Assembly: GCA_947462335.1 (NCBI GenBank)
Contig: OX381721.1
Span: 7,874,001 to 7,938,000, forward strand
DNA length: 64,000 nucleotides
Direction of reading: 5' to 3'
Source: Harmothoe impar
Lineage: Eukaryota; Annelida; Polychaeta; Phyllodocida; Polynoidae
The translations under genes were made by a program, and so were the position numbers. A model generated the notes under the pieces. It was given only the letters and a program-made list of their open reading frames with translations. It did no database searches and was not told where the DNA came from. This document shows positions 1 through 8,827 of this stretch, piece after piece; the stretch's first letter is position 1; every line of letters starts with the position of its first letter.

Positions 1-1
1 T

Positions 2-112
2 ATAAACTACCACGCCAAATCTGCATGCAGGAATAGAAAGAACAACAGGAGTAACCTGCGTCAGAACGACCAGCCCTTTCGGCCCTCAGCCGGGGCTGAC
101 CGGCACTACTAA
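2..112 (+). CDS. Gag C-terminus of Ngaro copy 1 (partial)
   Basis: Frame 2 is open from the window edge to TAA at 110-112. The encoded tail has a Cys followed by a basic, Asn/Arg/Gln-rich stretch (SACRNRKNNRSN). It resembles the end of the Gag of the second Ngaro copy, where the last Cys of a zinc-binding region is followed by an Asn/Gln-rich tail. Only about 36 residues are visible, so this is an assignment by position and composition. The rest of the protein is outside the window. Confidence 0.5.
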   Translation: MNYHAKSACRNRKNNRSNLRQNDQPFRPSAGADRHY

Positions 113-567
113 CTCCTCCACGGTGCCAGGTGGGGCGGGTAGGCGCTGTGTGTCCCCCCTCCCCCCTCTACCTGACATCATTCCCCCCGCCGCTGTCCCA
201 ATTACTTCGGATAGGCGGGAGAAGGAGCACTCAATGACCCGAGTCCCCGCAGCCCGCCATCCGTCAACACACCGGCCCGGCAGGCAGGGGGCGCCACGGG
301 ACGGAGCACCAGACACGCGCCCAGACAGCCAGGCGCCTCCTCAGCACGCCGTGACCTACTATAGCCGCAACACTGGTCTACATCTGGGTCATGACCTTGC
401 ACCTGCCCATGCGTCGCGACCTAGTTCGGCGGCCTCAAAACAACAACAAACCTGGCCCGCCCGGGTCAAACATGCCACGCCCACCTCAGCCGCGGTTGTG
501 TATCATGAGTGCATGGACTTAGAAGCACAGGGCTTTTGGCAGGATGGCACGGTGGTGACAGCCCTAG
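113..567 (+). other. Inter-ORF region between gag and RT of Ngaro copy 1
   Basis: This is GC-rich sequence with a frame open from about position 6 to 602, with no convincing ATG, that overlaps the start of the RT frame by about 35 nt. The predicted peptide is Pro/Arg/Ala-rich and low in complexity. A comparable GC-rich stretch of about 600 bp separates gag and RT in the second copy (37901-38498). It could be an untranslated leader, or the segment from which RT is reached by a +1 frameshift. I see no domain. Confidence 0.4.
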
Positions 568-2292
568 GTGCCGGAATCACCACTAGGCCCTACCCCTTAT
601 GAATATGCCTCAACACGCCTCAGTTTCTGGCCTAAAGTGGATCATAAGTGGTGGGGGAAATTCCCCGCCTATGCAGCACTATACACAGCTGTCACTGCAT
701 CAGGGCTCCCCAACCACCTGCATACAAAGATCACGGTTCCATCTGCACTGAACCTGGATAACTGGGACACGTTACTCCAGCACTACCATGACACTGACCT
801 CCTGTCCTATCTTAGGTACGGCTGGCCGGTGGGCTACACGGCTGACTGCCCACCGGCCCCGGTCAATAAAAACCACTCATCAGCCCTCCAACACCCACAG
901 GCGATACAGGATCTCATAGACAAAGAGACTCGTCTAGGCGGTATACTGGGCCCCTTTGATGGCCCACCCTTCACCCCGTGGACCCATACAGCCCCCCTCA
1001 TGACGCGGCCAAAGTCAGGGGGAGAGGGGAGGAGGGTTATACTAGACCTGTCGTACCCGGAGGGCCAAGGCACCAATGCTGGCATCACTAAAAACTGCCT
1101 GGAGGGAAAGCATAATGCATATACGCTACCATCGGTGGAGGACCTGGTCACCAAGGTCAGACTGCTGGGTCCCTCCTGTGTATTGTGGAAAATCGATCTC
1201 TCCAGGGCCTACCGTCAGCTCCGGGCGGAAGTGGGGGACACACCCCTCCTCTGCTTCCGGTTCCGGGACAAATACTACATAGAACTCTCCCCATCGTTCG
1301 GTTGCAGACAGTCAGCAGCAGCATGTCAGCGCACTACATCGGCAGTGATATACCTCCTCGCCAATAGAGGATTCTGGGGGCTCAACTACCTGGACGACCT
1401 GTGTGGGGCTGAAGCCAGTGTCGCCATGGCGACAGAAGCATACCTCACAGTAATATCCCTCATGTCTGAACTAGGCCTTGTTCTATCAATCGAAAAGTGC
1501 ACTCCACCCACAACAAACATGACATGGCTCGGCTTTAACATAGACACGGTTAGCATGACCCTCACTGTCCCTGCAGAAAAGCTACAGGAGATATTACAGG
1601 AATGCCTCCGCTGGTCTGACATGAAGCTAGCCCCAAAGAAAGAAGTCCAGTCACTGGCCGGGAAGCTGGTGCACATCTCAAAGTGTATCACACCGGCTAG
1701 ACGTTTCATATGTAGGATATTGGAGACCATTCGCAAGACGCCAGATAACAAGCTGGCCTGGATCTCCCCTGCATTTAAACAAGACGTTCTGTGGTTCACA
1801 AAGTACGCCGAGGCATCCAACGGGGTACACATAATAACACCACACCGGCATGAGTTCCACATTGACTGTGACTCGTCCCTGAAAGCAGGGGGAGGGAACT
1901 CAAAGTACATGTACTACAACCTCCCTTACACTCAGGAGATGAGGAAAAAGTACGGCCTCATACATCAGCTTGAAGCGGTCAACCTGGTAGTGGCCTACCG
2001 TACCTTGGCCCCTCCATCATCACCAGGCATCAAGGTGATAATCAACACAGACAATATAGCGTCAAAGTTCGCCCTCCAGACTGGTAGAACCCACGATCTG
2101 GTGTTTGCTGCATGCTCAAGGCAGCTATGGCTGGAGGCCGCCATCAATGACCATGTGCTGGAGATCAACCACAAAAAGGGGGAGCTCATACCATTAGCTG
2201 ACGCCCTTAGTAGATACCATGACGACGACAAGAGAGAATATGCAGACAAGGAGGTAGCCCTGAGAGGCCTAGTTGAGCTACAGCCCGTCTAG
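568..2292 (+). CDS. Reverse transcriptase-RNase H of Ngaro copy 1
   Basis: The frame opens directly after TAG at 565-567 and runs 574 codons without a break. RT motifs in order: a fingers region with GPFDGPPFTPW and SPLM-like spacing near residues 128-145, RRVILDLSYP near 155, the first catalytic Asp in KIDLSRAYRQ near 210, SPSFGCRQSAAACQR near 240, and the YLDD box at residues 274-277. RNase H follows with IDCDSS, QLEAVN, INTDN and the PLADALSRYH terminus. All of these are typical of DIRS/Ngaro polymerases. No in-frame ATG lies before the RT core, so expression probably depends on frameshifting from upstream or on splicing. The polymerase copies element RNA to DNA. The ORF looks intact. Confidence 0.9.
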   Translation: MPESPLGPTPYEYASTRLSFWPKVDHKWWGKFPAYAALYTAVTASGLPNHLHTKITVPSALNLDNWDTLLQHYHDTDLLSYLRYGWPVGYTADCPPAPVNKNHSSALQHPQAIQDLIDKETRLGGILGPFDGPPFTPWTHTAPLMTRPKSGGEGRRVILDLSYPEGQGTNAGITKNCLEGKHNAYTLPSVEDLVTKVRLLGPSCVLWKIDLSRAYRQLRAEVGDTPLLCFRFRDKYYIELSPSFGCRQSAAACQRTTSAVIYLLANRGFWGLNYLDDLCGAEASVAMATEAYLTVISLMSELGLVLSIEKCTPPTTNMTWLGFNIDTVSMTLTVPAEKLQEILQECLRWSDMKLAPKKEVQSLAGKLVHISKCITPARRFICRILETIRKTPDNKLAWISPAFKQDVLWFTKYAEASNGVHIITPHRHEFHIDCDSSLKAGGGNSKYMYYNLPYTQEMRKKYGLIHQLEAVNLVVAYRTLAPPSSPGIKVIINTDNIASKFALQTGRTHDLVFAACSRQLWLEAAINDHVLEINHKKGELIPLADALSRYHDDDKREYADKEVALRGLVELQPV

Positions 2293-2353
2293 CCCCTCCG
2301 CATGTTCTCACTCATATGAACTGTACATATGTTATGTGTGTTTTATATAAACC

Positions 2354-3337
2354 GTGTTTCCCTCTCTCCTAGGAACCGCCCTTGGTGAGCAGGCTGTTGT
2401 GTCCTATAATGCTGCCCTGGCCTCATCAACAAAGGATAACAGACTCCTACAGGCCAAGAAGTATATTACTTTCTGCATTTATTATAATGTGCAGATTTTG
2501 TTCCCATCAGTACCGGATGCCTGCTTATATTCTCAATATTTGGCCAACAGTTTGATCAGTCCCCAGTCCCGCGGAAACTACCTATCAGGGGCTAAGAGGT
2601 GGGTGGAAGACAGAGGTGGCGACTCATCAGCCCTCAACTCGCCAGAGGCTAAGAGTGTAGCTAAAGGGGCTGCAAGACTGGCGCCTCATGTCCCATCTCC
2701 AGCCCCTCCCCTCCTGCCCAGGGACCTAGTAGCAGCATGCAGGGTCCTACATCTTCTGCCTGGAGGAGAAGTGGTAAAGGCAGCCTTGACCATCGGCTAC
2801 TTTGCTTTCCTCCTGGCGTCTAACCTCCTCTCTCCATCAGCAAACAACTGGAGGGGACCTCATACCCTCTCCAGACAGGATATTATTAGTGATCATGAAG
2901 GCCTCACCATAATTCTCAAGTCCTCAAAGACAATAACTGCTGGCATGGGCCCAGCGGTGCTCTCACTCCCCCGCATACAGGACTCCCCGGCATGCCCAGC
3001 TGCTGCCTGGGATGCATACATTGCAGTTACAGACTCCATGCCTTTAGGCCCGGCTTTCATCACCCCGGGAGGTGTCCCCCTCACTCCAGGAACATTGGTC
3101 CAACTCCTACAGCTAGCCCTCACTTCAGCTGGCTGCCCATATGCAGCTCAGGTGACCACTCACTCCTTACGCAGAGGTGGCTCAATGGCAGCTGTAGCAG
3201 GTGGCTGCGACAGGCTGGATGTGGCCACCCTTGGGACCTGGAGGTCGCAGGCTGGCCTACGAGCATATGTACCCAGCCAAGCATCATTCCGAGTAGCTCA
3301 TGGCCTAGCTACTCTATTTGCACCTTACGATACTTGA
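2354..3337 (+). CDS. Tyrosine recombinase of Ngaro copy 1
   Basis: The 327-codon frame ends in a phage-integrase-type catalytic domain with HSLR at residues 270-273, TWRS with Trp296, and the nucleophile candidate Tyr305 (RAYVPS). The first catalytic Arg expected in the box that reads ALRPSEV in the second Ngaro copy appears as Leu154 (FLLASNLL), which would impair strand cleavage. The frame begins with GTG, and a polypyrimidine tract plus AG (CCTCTCTCCTAG, AG at 2371-2372) precedes the conserved part, so a spliced start is plausible. In these elements the enzyme inserts a circular DNA intermediate, without target-site duplication. The last five codons and the stop lie inside repeat B1. Confidence 0.85.
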   Translation: MFPSLLGTALGEQAVVSYNAALASSTKDNRLLQAKKYITFCIYYNVQILFPSVPDACLYSQYLANSLISPQSRGNYLSGAKRWVEDRGGDSSALNSPEAKSVAKGAARLAPHVPSPAPPLLPRDLVAACRVLHLLPGGEVVKAALTIGYFAFLLASNLLSPSANNWRGPHTLSRQDIISDHEGLTIILKSSKTITAGMGPAVLSLPRIQDSPACPAAAWDAYIAVTDSMPLGPAFITPGGVPLTPGTLVQLLQLALTSAGCPYAAQVTTHSLRRGGSMAAVAGGCDRLDVATLGTWRSQAGLRAYVPSQASFRVAHGLATLFAPYDT

Positions 3338-3500
3338 CTATACTACATTATCTCTACTACAGCGCAGAAGCACTACCTGCCATGTTATTGACATACATAT
3401 ATACTCACACCATGTGAATTGATGAACTGTAATTGAATAACATGTTTCTTGTTCGTATATAAACTCCACTTTATAAACAGCTGACTGTCGTGTATTCATT
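3322..3500 (+). repeat. Split direct repeat B1 of Ngaro copy 1
   Basis: 179 bp, repeated at 3739-3917 with two differences (an A/G in the TATAAA/GCTCC stretch and a C/T in CTGACTGTC/TG). It starts inside the last codons of the recombinase gene. B1 and B2 bracket block A2. Confidence 0.92.
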
Positions 3501-3738
3501 GGGCGAAATTGTTAAATTTCGTTTAATGGATTGGACAGGCAGCGCGCCAAAACTTAAACCACCCCTGGTGGCGGCGTCCCTAATTAATCAATGTGACGTC
3601 ACAGACCGCAGACACTCGGCCATTTCGTTTTGAGACGTCAAGGAGTAACGGTGTTTTTCTCCCACCCACCAACACCCTTTAACATAGGGTTATAAATCAA
3701 AGACTTTGATATTATATTTTATCAATTTAATTCTGTGG
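3501..3738 (+). repeat. Block A2 of Ngaro copy 1
   Basis: 238 bp between B1 and B2. By Ngaro architecture it should equal the 5' terminal repeat A1, which lies outside the window. It starts with a short palindrome (CGAAATT-GTT-AAATTTCG). Confidence 0.7.
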
Positions 3739-3917
3739 ACCTTACGATACTTGACTATACTACATTATCTCTACTACAGCGCAGAAGCACTACCTGCCAT
3801 GTTATTGACATACATATATACTCACACCATGTGAATTGATGAACTGTAATTGAATAACATGTTTCTTGTTCGTATATAAGCTCCACTTTATAAACAGCTG
3901 ACTGTTGTGTATTCATT
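3739..3917 (+). repeat. Terminal repeat B2 of Ngaro copy 1
   Basis: Second copy of the 179-bp repeat and the 3' end of the element. The next sequence reads as LINE 3' flank. Confidence 0.92.
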
Positions 3918-4281
3918 ATTACAAATGACATAATCTTAACCTGTGGTTGATTGACAAGCAATGTGCCTTTCAACACTTAGCATAGTAAGGTGGTAGGGGA
4001 CATCTACATCTCATAGAGTATGCATAGTCATTAATAATAGTCATATGAAGTCTTAATCTAATACATATATTATAACAAGTAGTTGACATAAGTTTATATA
4101 AATGAGGTGAGTCTTCCCAGACTGTGTTATGATAAATATTTTAGTACTGGTTCGGGCGCATATTACCCATATCAGTATAGATACATACAACCAGGGGGTT
4201 GGTAACATGTATATGACAGATCGCAGCACGGGGTGGGCTGCTGTTACACAACAATATATTTAGTTGCATAGTTAGTTGTAC

Positions 4282-6465
4282 CTAGTTACCAATCAACAGT
4301 GGCCTGGCCACGGCTGTCTGGTTTGCCACTGCTGCCACCCTATGCCATTTCTGATCTGACCAGGCTCTTATGAGTGGTTTAGCCATGGTGACAAAACTAT
4401 CCCGCTTGTCTAGTAGTCTACAAGAGCTGGGCAGCTTGTTCCACAGATCGACTGCTCGGTATAGGGGGCATTTTCTGTAGCTTAACTTTATATCAGTTGG
4501 ATAAGTGAGTTCAGCAGTATTAGCCGAGCGTGTTGACAGTGCAGCTGGATTAGCCCTTTTTGGAATTATGCCAAAATCTCTGCTGTCATGAACATTTGAG
4601 TATATATGTATCTATGGACGAGCAGAAGAAGCTGCATGTCACCACGCACATCAACATAATCTACCTTGCATTTAACATGGAGACCTGCAACCGGGTGTCT
4701 CATATTAGTTTTTAGGCAGACTCTTAAACATCTATTTTGGACACGCTGTATCCTCTTTTGTATAGCATTAGTCAGGCCACTTTAGATATATCCACAATAA
4801 TCAATTACTGGCAATATTGTTTGCTTATATACAAGACAGGCTGTAGATGTGGGCATCATTTTTCTTATTTTACAGAGCATATGGAGTCTATGGCACACAG
4901 TGCTGATGGTCTTGCTGACAGTTCTGTTGAAATTCAAGCCTTTATCTATAGTTACGCCTAGATACTCATACTCATCACACACAGTAAGTTGTTGACCTCC
5001 CATAGTAATATGAAGTGCAGTGTCATGTTGTTTAGCATTAAACATCATAACCTGTGTTTTATCAGTGTTTATGCAGAGTCCACTCCGGGTAAACCAATTG
5101 TAAACTCTGGTTGCATCACCCTGGAGCAGCCTCTCGGCAATGCAACCAGACTTGTGGCGCACATAAAACACCACATCGTCTGCATACATTGAAACAACAC
5201 AATTTTCTAATATATCAGGAAGACTATTTATGTAACAAATAAACAACAGTGGTCCTAGTATAGACCCCTGTGGAACCCCAAAATCAACAGGTTCCACAGA
5301 GGATATGTGGTCATTGCAGATTAACCTTTGTCTGCGGCGGGCCAGATAGGCAATAATCCAATTAGTATTATGTTTCTGGCAGACCTATGTCTCTTAATCT
5401 ATGTATTAGGTCACCGTGATTTATTGAATCGAAAGCCTTCCGTACGTCCAGGAAACAGGCCGCAACAGTGTCACCATTATCACGTGCCTCATAAAGGTTA
5501 TTGACAAGGTTAAACACTGCGTCACCCGTTCCCCTGCACGCACGGAAACCGAACTGAAATTTGGAAAATTTATTGTTAGTCTCCAGCCAATTGTACATCC
5601 TGGTATATATTATTCTCTCCATTACTTTACTTGGAGCTGGAAGGAGTGATATAGGACGTCAGTTACCTATGGCCCTTAAGTTACCAGACTTGGGGAGAGG
5701 GACAATCCTGTGGAAAAGCAACCTTATCCAAACAGTTATTGATAATTCGCGTAAGTTGAGGAACTAGGACCAGTAGCGCGTCTTTCAACACCCTGCTGGA
5801 CACATTGTCCACTCCACTGGATTTATGTCTCACAAAATTATTCACAATGTCAAGCACCTCATCAAAGCATACTGGAGGAACAGCATTAGGTGGGACTTGG
5901 GTTGGCGCAGGCGTAGGCCTGACATCAACGCTGTCACCCAAGCCTTCAAACAGGTTTCTACCAATATTCGTGAAAAAATCATTGATATACTTTAGGACAT
6001 CATTTCCAATTACCGGGCTATTGGTGATGTGGTGGTCAAATGCATTTTTTGTGTGCCTTCAGGAATTTTGCCTAATAGGACGTTTAATTCTCTCCAGAAT
6101 TTGGTAGGATTGTCACCTAGATTCTCAAGTTTTTCCAAGAAATAGTTGTCCTTGGCCTGGTTACTGAACATGTTAATTTTATCACGCAGTTTTTGAGCCC
6201 TGAGAAGTAGGTCAGCATTACAGATTTTATTTTGACAGTATTCGTACATTAACTGATTGCGCTCATAAATCAGCTCCAGTATGTCTTTATTCATCCATGG
6301 CTTGCCATGGTCCTTATAAGACAAGGTTCTGATTGGGCAGTGCTCATCTAGGTAGGATGTTATATTATCTATAATGATTTTCCATTGTACATCAACATTA
6401 TCAGTGGCATTGAATTGTGACCAGTCAAGATTCATTAAATAATCTTCAAAGTCCGTTATATCATA
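4282..6465 (-). pseudogene. LINE ORF2 fragment: linker, reverse transcriptase and C-terminal tail, with frameshifts
   Basis: Recognisable blocks on the minus strand: KPWMNKDI linker with SYKDHGKPW, early RT box KSSGVDNVSSRVLKDA, FQFGFRACRGTGDAVF, DVRKAFDSINHGDL (first catalytic Asp), GVPQGSILGPLLFICYIN, the YADD catalytic box (MYADDVVFY), and the YEYLGVTID motif. The tail has the Leu-Trp-Asn-Lys-Leu-Pro motif common at the end of CR1/L2/Jockey ORF2. The frame changes at least three times between 6010 and 4780, so this copy cannot make a full polymerase. Target-primed reverse transcription is the known family activity. Confidence 0.87.
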
Positions 6466-6469
6466 GTGT
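6466..6469. other. Left target-site duplication (GTGT) of the gypsy insertion
   Basis: GTGT precedes the LTR at 6470 and the same four bases follow the other LTR at 19433-19436. Both sit in the LINE. Confidence 0.75.
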
Positions 6470-6950
6470 TGTGGTGGTTCGTAGTTAACTCTAGGTTAAG
6501 GAACAACGATCACGGCAGTTTCCAGGTGCGAGAATATATCGGTCTTTATTCACAAGAATAACAACTCCAGTTCCTTTACTAGGGAACAATCAGTGTAGAA
6601 TCAATACACACAGGTAAATAAGTTTTCTCTAAATAGAGGAAACGGTCAGTATACAACTCTTAGCATACAACTCTGTCCGCACGGTTGGACATGTGAAGTC
6701 TCTCGTCAGTCGGGCCTGCACTGACTCCCCTCCAGGTAAACACACGGGTCTTATATAACACCGGCTCTCAGGTCACGTGGCCAGGTGGGTGGGTCGGCCG
6801 CCCACCTGAGAGCGGCACATGGTTACCTGAAGAGGACCTGCGCCCTCTCCCGGGAACTGTGTGCACTAGCTCCAGGTGGAGAAGCCGAGTAAACAGACGT
6901 TACCCGGAAATACCGTGTATGAGATTAATATGTAATATCATGCCCCTACA
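6470..6950 (-). repeat. 3' LTR of the gypsy element (481 bp)
   Basis: Matches 18964-19432 at high identity. In element orientation it contains a TATATAAG box (plus strand 6751-6758) and, further on, AATAAA (plus strand TTTATT at 6545-6550), the usual U3/R signals. It also contains a GC-rich inverted repeat with arms CAGGTGGG and CCCACCTG. Compared with the other LTR it has an extra block of about 14 bp near 6650-6670. Confidence 0.95.
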
Positions 6951-6966
6951 CTACCCCCCCTAGACA
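6951..6966 (-). other. Polypurine tract of the gypsy element
   Basis: In element orientation the sequence CTAGGGGGGGTAG directly precedes the 3' LTR, the expected place for the plus-strand primer. Confidence 0.75.
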
Positions 6967-7917
6967 AAACTAGGTGGTAACAAATATGTACGGTTTTCCT
7001 AACATATAGAAAACACTTTAGACAAACGTATTATAGTTATTGTCTATACAGTAACTTAGGGGCGTAACATATTATCACGACGATTAGACAAGCGAGATCA
7101 ATGAACTCATTAAATTTTATGGCATTACACTGTACTAGCAACCATAATACATTTTCATACACACAATCGAACGGCTTGACACATTTTGATATGACTTCCT
7201 TATGAAGTTATTACTTGGTTATTAAAAAATGCGCGTGGGGCGTGTTTATATTTAAGTCGAACAGAAAAGTTAATTAAAAACCAGTCCTGATAAGGACTCA
7301 CAACCGCCAGCGTCTTACACTGATATGTGTTTTTAATGAATACATTCACACAATGGATAATAGTAACCACAGCCTTTGTTTGAGCTGGGTAATCCGATTA
7401 TATAACCGGAGACCTTAATACCTCTCGCAACATATAACAGAGTCGACACACACGACAATACACAATGGTATAAATGTATGATTTACACATAGTCTTAACG
7501 ACTGCACACACAGACTTTTTACGGGTAGCCACATCTCCTAGCTTATCAGATCATACAATCCTCATATATAGCATAATATTAAACCCGTTTAATATGGTAA
7601 ATATGAGAATACCATAGTAGAACACCTGGGGTGATATGTATCACCATACGATAACTTATTGTATATATTAACTATGTTTTAATGAGTAACCTGGCAGTGT
7701 ACCCGGAAACCCTCACAAAAATATATCTTACTGGTGATCTAGTTGTGGCCTCGGTGCTCTCCGCTTCTAATAGACGAATGAGTAAGGTGCTCTCCTCTTC
7801 TTATAGATGAATAAGTCAGGTGCTCTCCGCTTCTTAATACTGTTTCTTGGATAAATATCACCCGAAGGTAAGTTCATATGTACACAGCTCGCTAAGTATC
7901 CCGTCCTCCTTGCAGTA

Positions 7918-8060
7918 ATGTTCATGACATAAACAATTATAATCCGGCTGGAAACCAAGAGTACTGTCCGTTTAACACGTAATCCTAGCTCCAGGAATGT
8001 TCATGATATATATAAGTATAACTGGAACCACGAGCATTGTCTGTTTGACACGTAATCCTT
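7918..8060 (-). repeat. Imperfect direct duplication in the gypsy 3' region
   Basis: Two units of about 65-69 bp, 7918-7986 and 7997-8060. Both start ATGTTCATGA and end CACGTAATCCT, with substitutions and small indels between. Confidence 0.75.
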
Positions 8061-8260
8061 GGACGGGAACAGTTTATAACACAGCATAATAGTATCAGGA
8101 ACACATAATGGTAACGTATCCCAAAAGTTAGTTTCAGGGACGTTAGTTTGGTAGCTTCCTGGTGGAGTCCTGATTCTCCATCAGATCGGCTAGAGTTGAG
8201 AATTGAGTAGTTAGGTAAGTCCAGAGCTTCTACGGAAGGTTCCCCCGCGTTGGTCCATAT

Positions 8261-8407
8261 GCATCTAAAAAGATGCCCCTCTTTCCCTTGAGAAGGGAAA
8301 CCCCGTCATAAAAAAATTATGACGTCTGATTAACTGAAAGAACAATTAATCTATCCGGAAACTATCATAGTCTCCTCCTCTATTTCTAAAAAAAAATTAG
8401 AAATAGA
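8261..8407. other. Cluster of perfect hairpins after the accessory ORFs
   Basis: Four perfect stem-loops lie within 147 bp: 8261-8276 (6-bp stem, loop AAAA), 8282-8300 (8-bp stem, loop GAG), 8304-8324 (8-bp stem, loop AAAAA) and 8379-8407 (11-bp stem, loop of seven A). A fifth, weaker GATTAA/TTAATC pair lies between the last two. They start 22 bp past the last accessory stop in element orientation. Confidence 0.75.
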
Positions 8408-8428
8408 CTCTGAACCTTCTGTTAGTAT

Positions 8429-8827
8429 TTAACCTAATGGTTCATCTCTCGCCCTAATTAAGGCAAGCGCGTGCTCAGCCGTGCCATCCCAGGTATCGAG
8501 AGTCACGCCAAACACCCCGTAAAATTTTACGTTCATATCTTGTAACCGTTTGGTTAACTTCTCGTTCTCCTGACGAACGAAACCTGCTGCGGCCTCAGCA
8601 TTCTTCTGGCCTGTAGCAGCTTCCCTTGACTTTTTAGCCAAGTAGTCAGCATTGCCGGCAGCGACCAATGCTTTCTCCTCCCTATGGGCAATCTTTAGAC
8701 CATGCGTAAACAGGCCTAACATCTTGGTGTTGTATTCCACCGCTAGCTGTCGTTGGGACTCCTGGAATTCTGTAACAATTCTCTCCCACCTCGCAGGTCG
8801 CCTTCTCTTCCCGAGAGAAGTAGTTAA
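8429..8827 (-). CDS. Gypsy accessory ORF-C: helical C-terminal segment
   Basis: The frame is open from just after TAG (8830-8828) to the stop at 8429, 132 codons. It is rich in Glu, Lys, Ala and Gln, and the stretch around HREEKALVAAGNADYLAKKS and RQENEKLTKRLQDMN looks like a coiled coil. It overlaps the end of ORF-B in another frame. Because ORF-B loses its regular composition near here, this may be the broken-off C-terminus of the ORF-B protein rather than a separate gene. No known domain recognised. Confidence 0.5.
   Translation of the reverse strand, partial: LTTSLGKRRRPARWERIVTEFQESQRQLAVEYNTKMLGLFTHGLKIAHREEKALVAAGNADYLAKKSREAATGQKNAEAAAGFVRQENEKLTKRLQDMNVKFYGVFGVTLDTWDGTAEHALALIRARDEPLG

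Larger units (their letters stand above)
1..3917 (+). mobile_element. Ngaro-type tyrosine-recombinase retrotransposon, copy 1 (5' end outside the window)
   Basis: The order is the end of Gag, then reverse transcriptase/RNase H, then tyrosine recombinase, closing with repeat B1 (3322-3500), a unique block A2 (3501-3738) and repeat B2 (3739-3917). B1 and B2 are both 179 bp with two mismatches by eye. This B1-A2-B2 arrangement of split direct repeats is the known hallmark of Ngaro elements, as opposed to the inverted repeats of DIRS1. The 5' A1 repeat and most of gag lie left of the window. The copy is recent by its B repeats, but RT and YR lack ordinary ATG starts and one YR catalytic residue seems changed. 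Confidence 0.88.
3918..6469 (-). mobile_element. CR1/L2/Jockey-like LINE, 3' segment (degraded)
   Basis: On the minus strand several frames together read as a non-LTR polymerase: linker (6435-6010), early RT (5941-5681), middle RT (5622-5368), catalytic RT (5297-4782) and a C-terminal tail ending at a stop at 4284-4282. The block 3918-4281 is probably 3' UTR. The element continues upstream at 19433-19633; the gypsy element 6470-19432 sits between the two halves. The 3' end abuts Ngaro copy 1 exactly, so that element may also have landed in the LINE. Its exact clade cannot be fixed by eye. Confidence 0.85.
6967..8428 (-). other. Non-coding 3' region of the gypsy element
   Basis: About 1.46 kb of AT-rich sequence without a supported ORF, between the last accessory stop and the purine tract. 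It holds a run of imperfect short repeats around GTGCTCTCCGCTTCT (7754-7837), an imperfect direct duplication (7918-7986 and 7997-8060) and a hairpin cluster (8261-8407). The length is unusual for a gypsy 3' UTR. Confidence 0.7.

Noticed and set aside
123..602. 159-codon ORF at the start of the window as a gene
   Set aside because: It starts at GTG, is low in complexity and lies in the inter-ORF region of a Ngaro element. I mention it only as a possible frameshift leader.
1..3917. Classifying copy 1 as DIRS1-like
   Set aside because: DIRS1 elements have inverted terminal repeats and an internal complementary region. Here the repeats are direct and split (B1-A2-B2), as in Ngaro.
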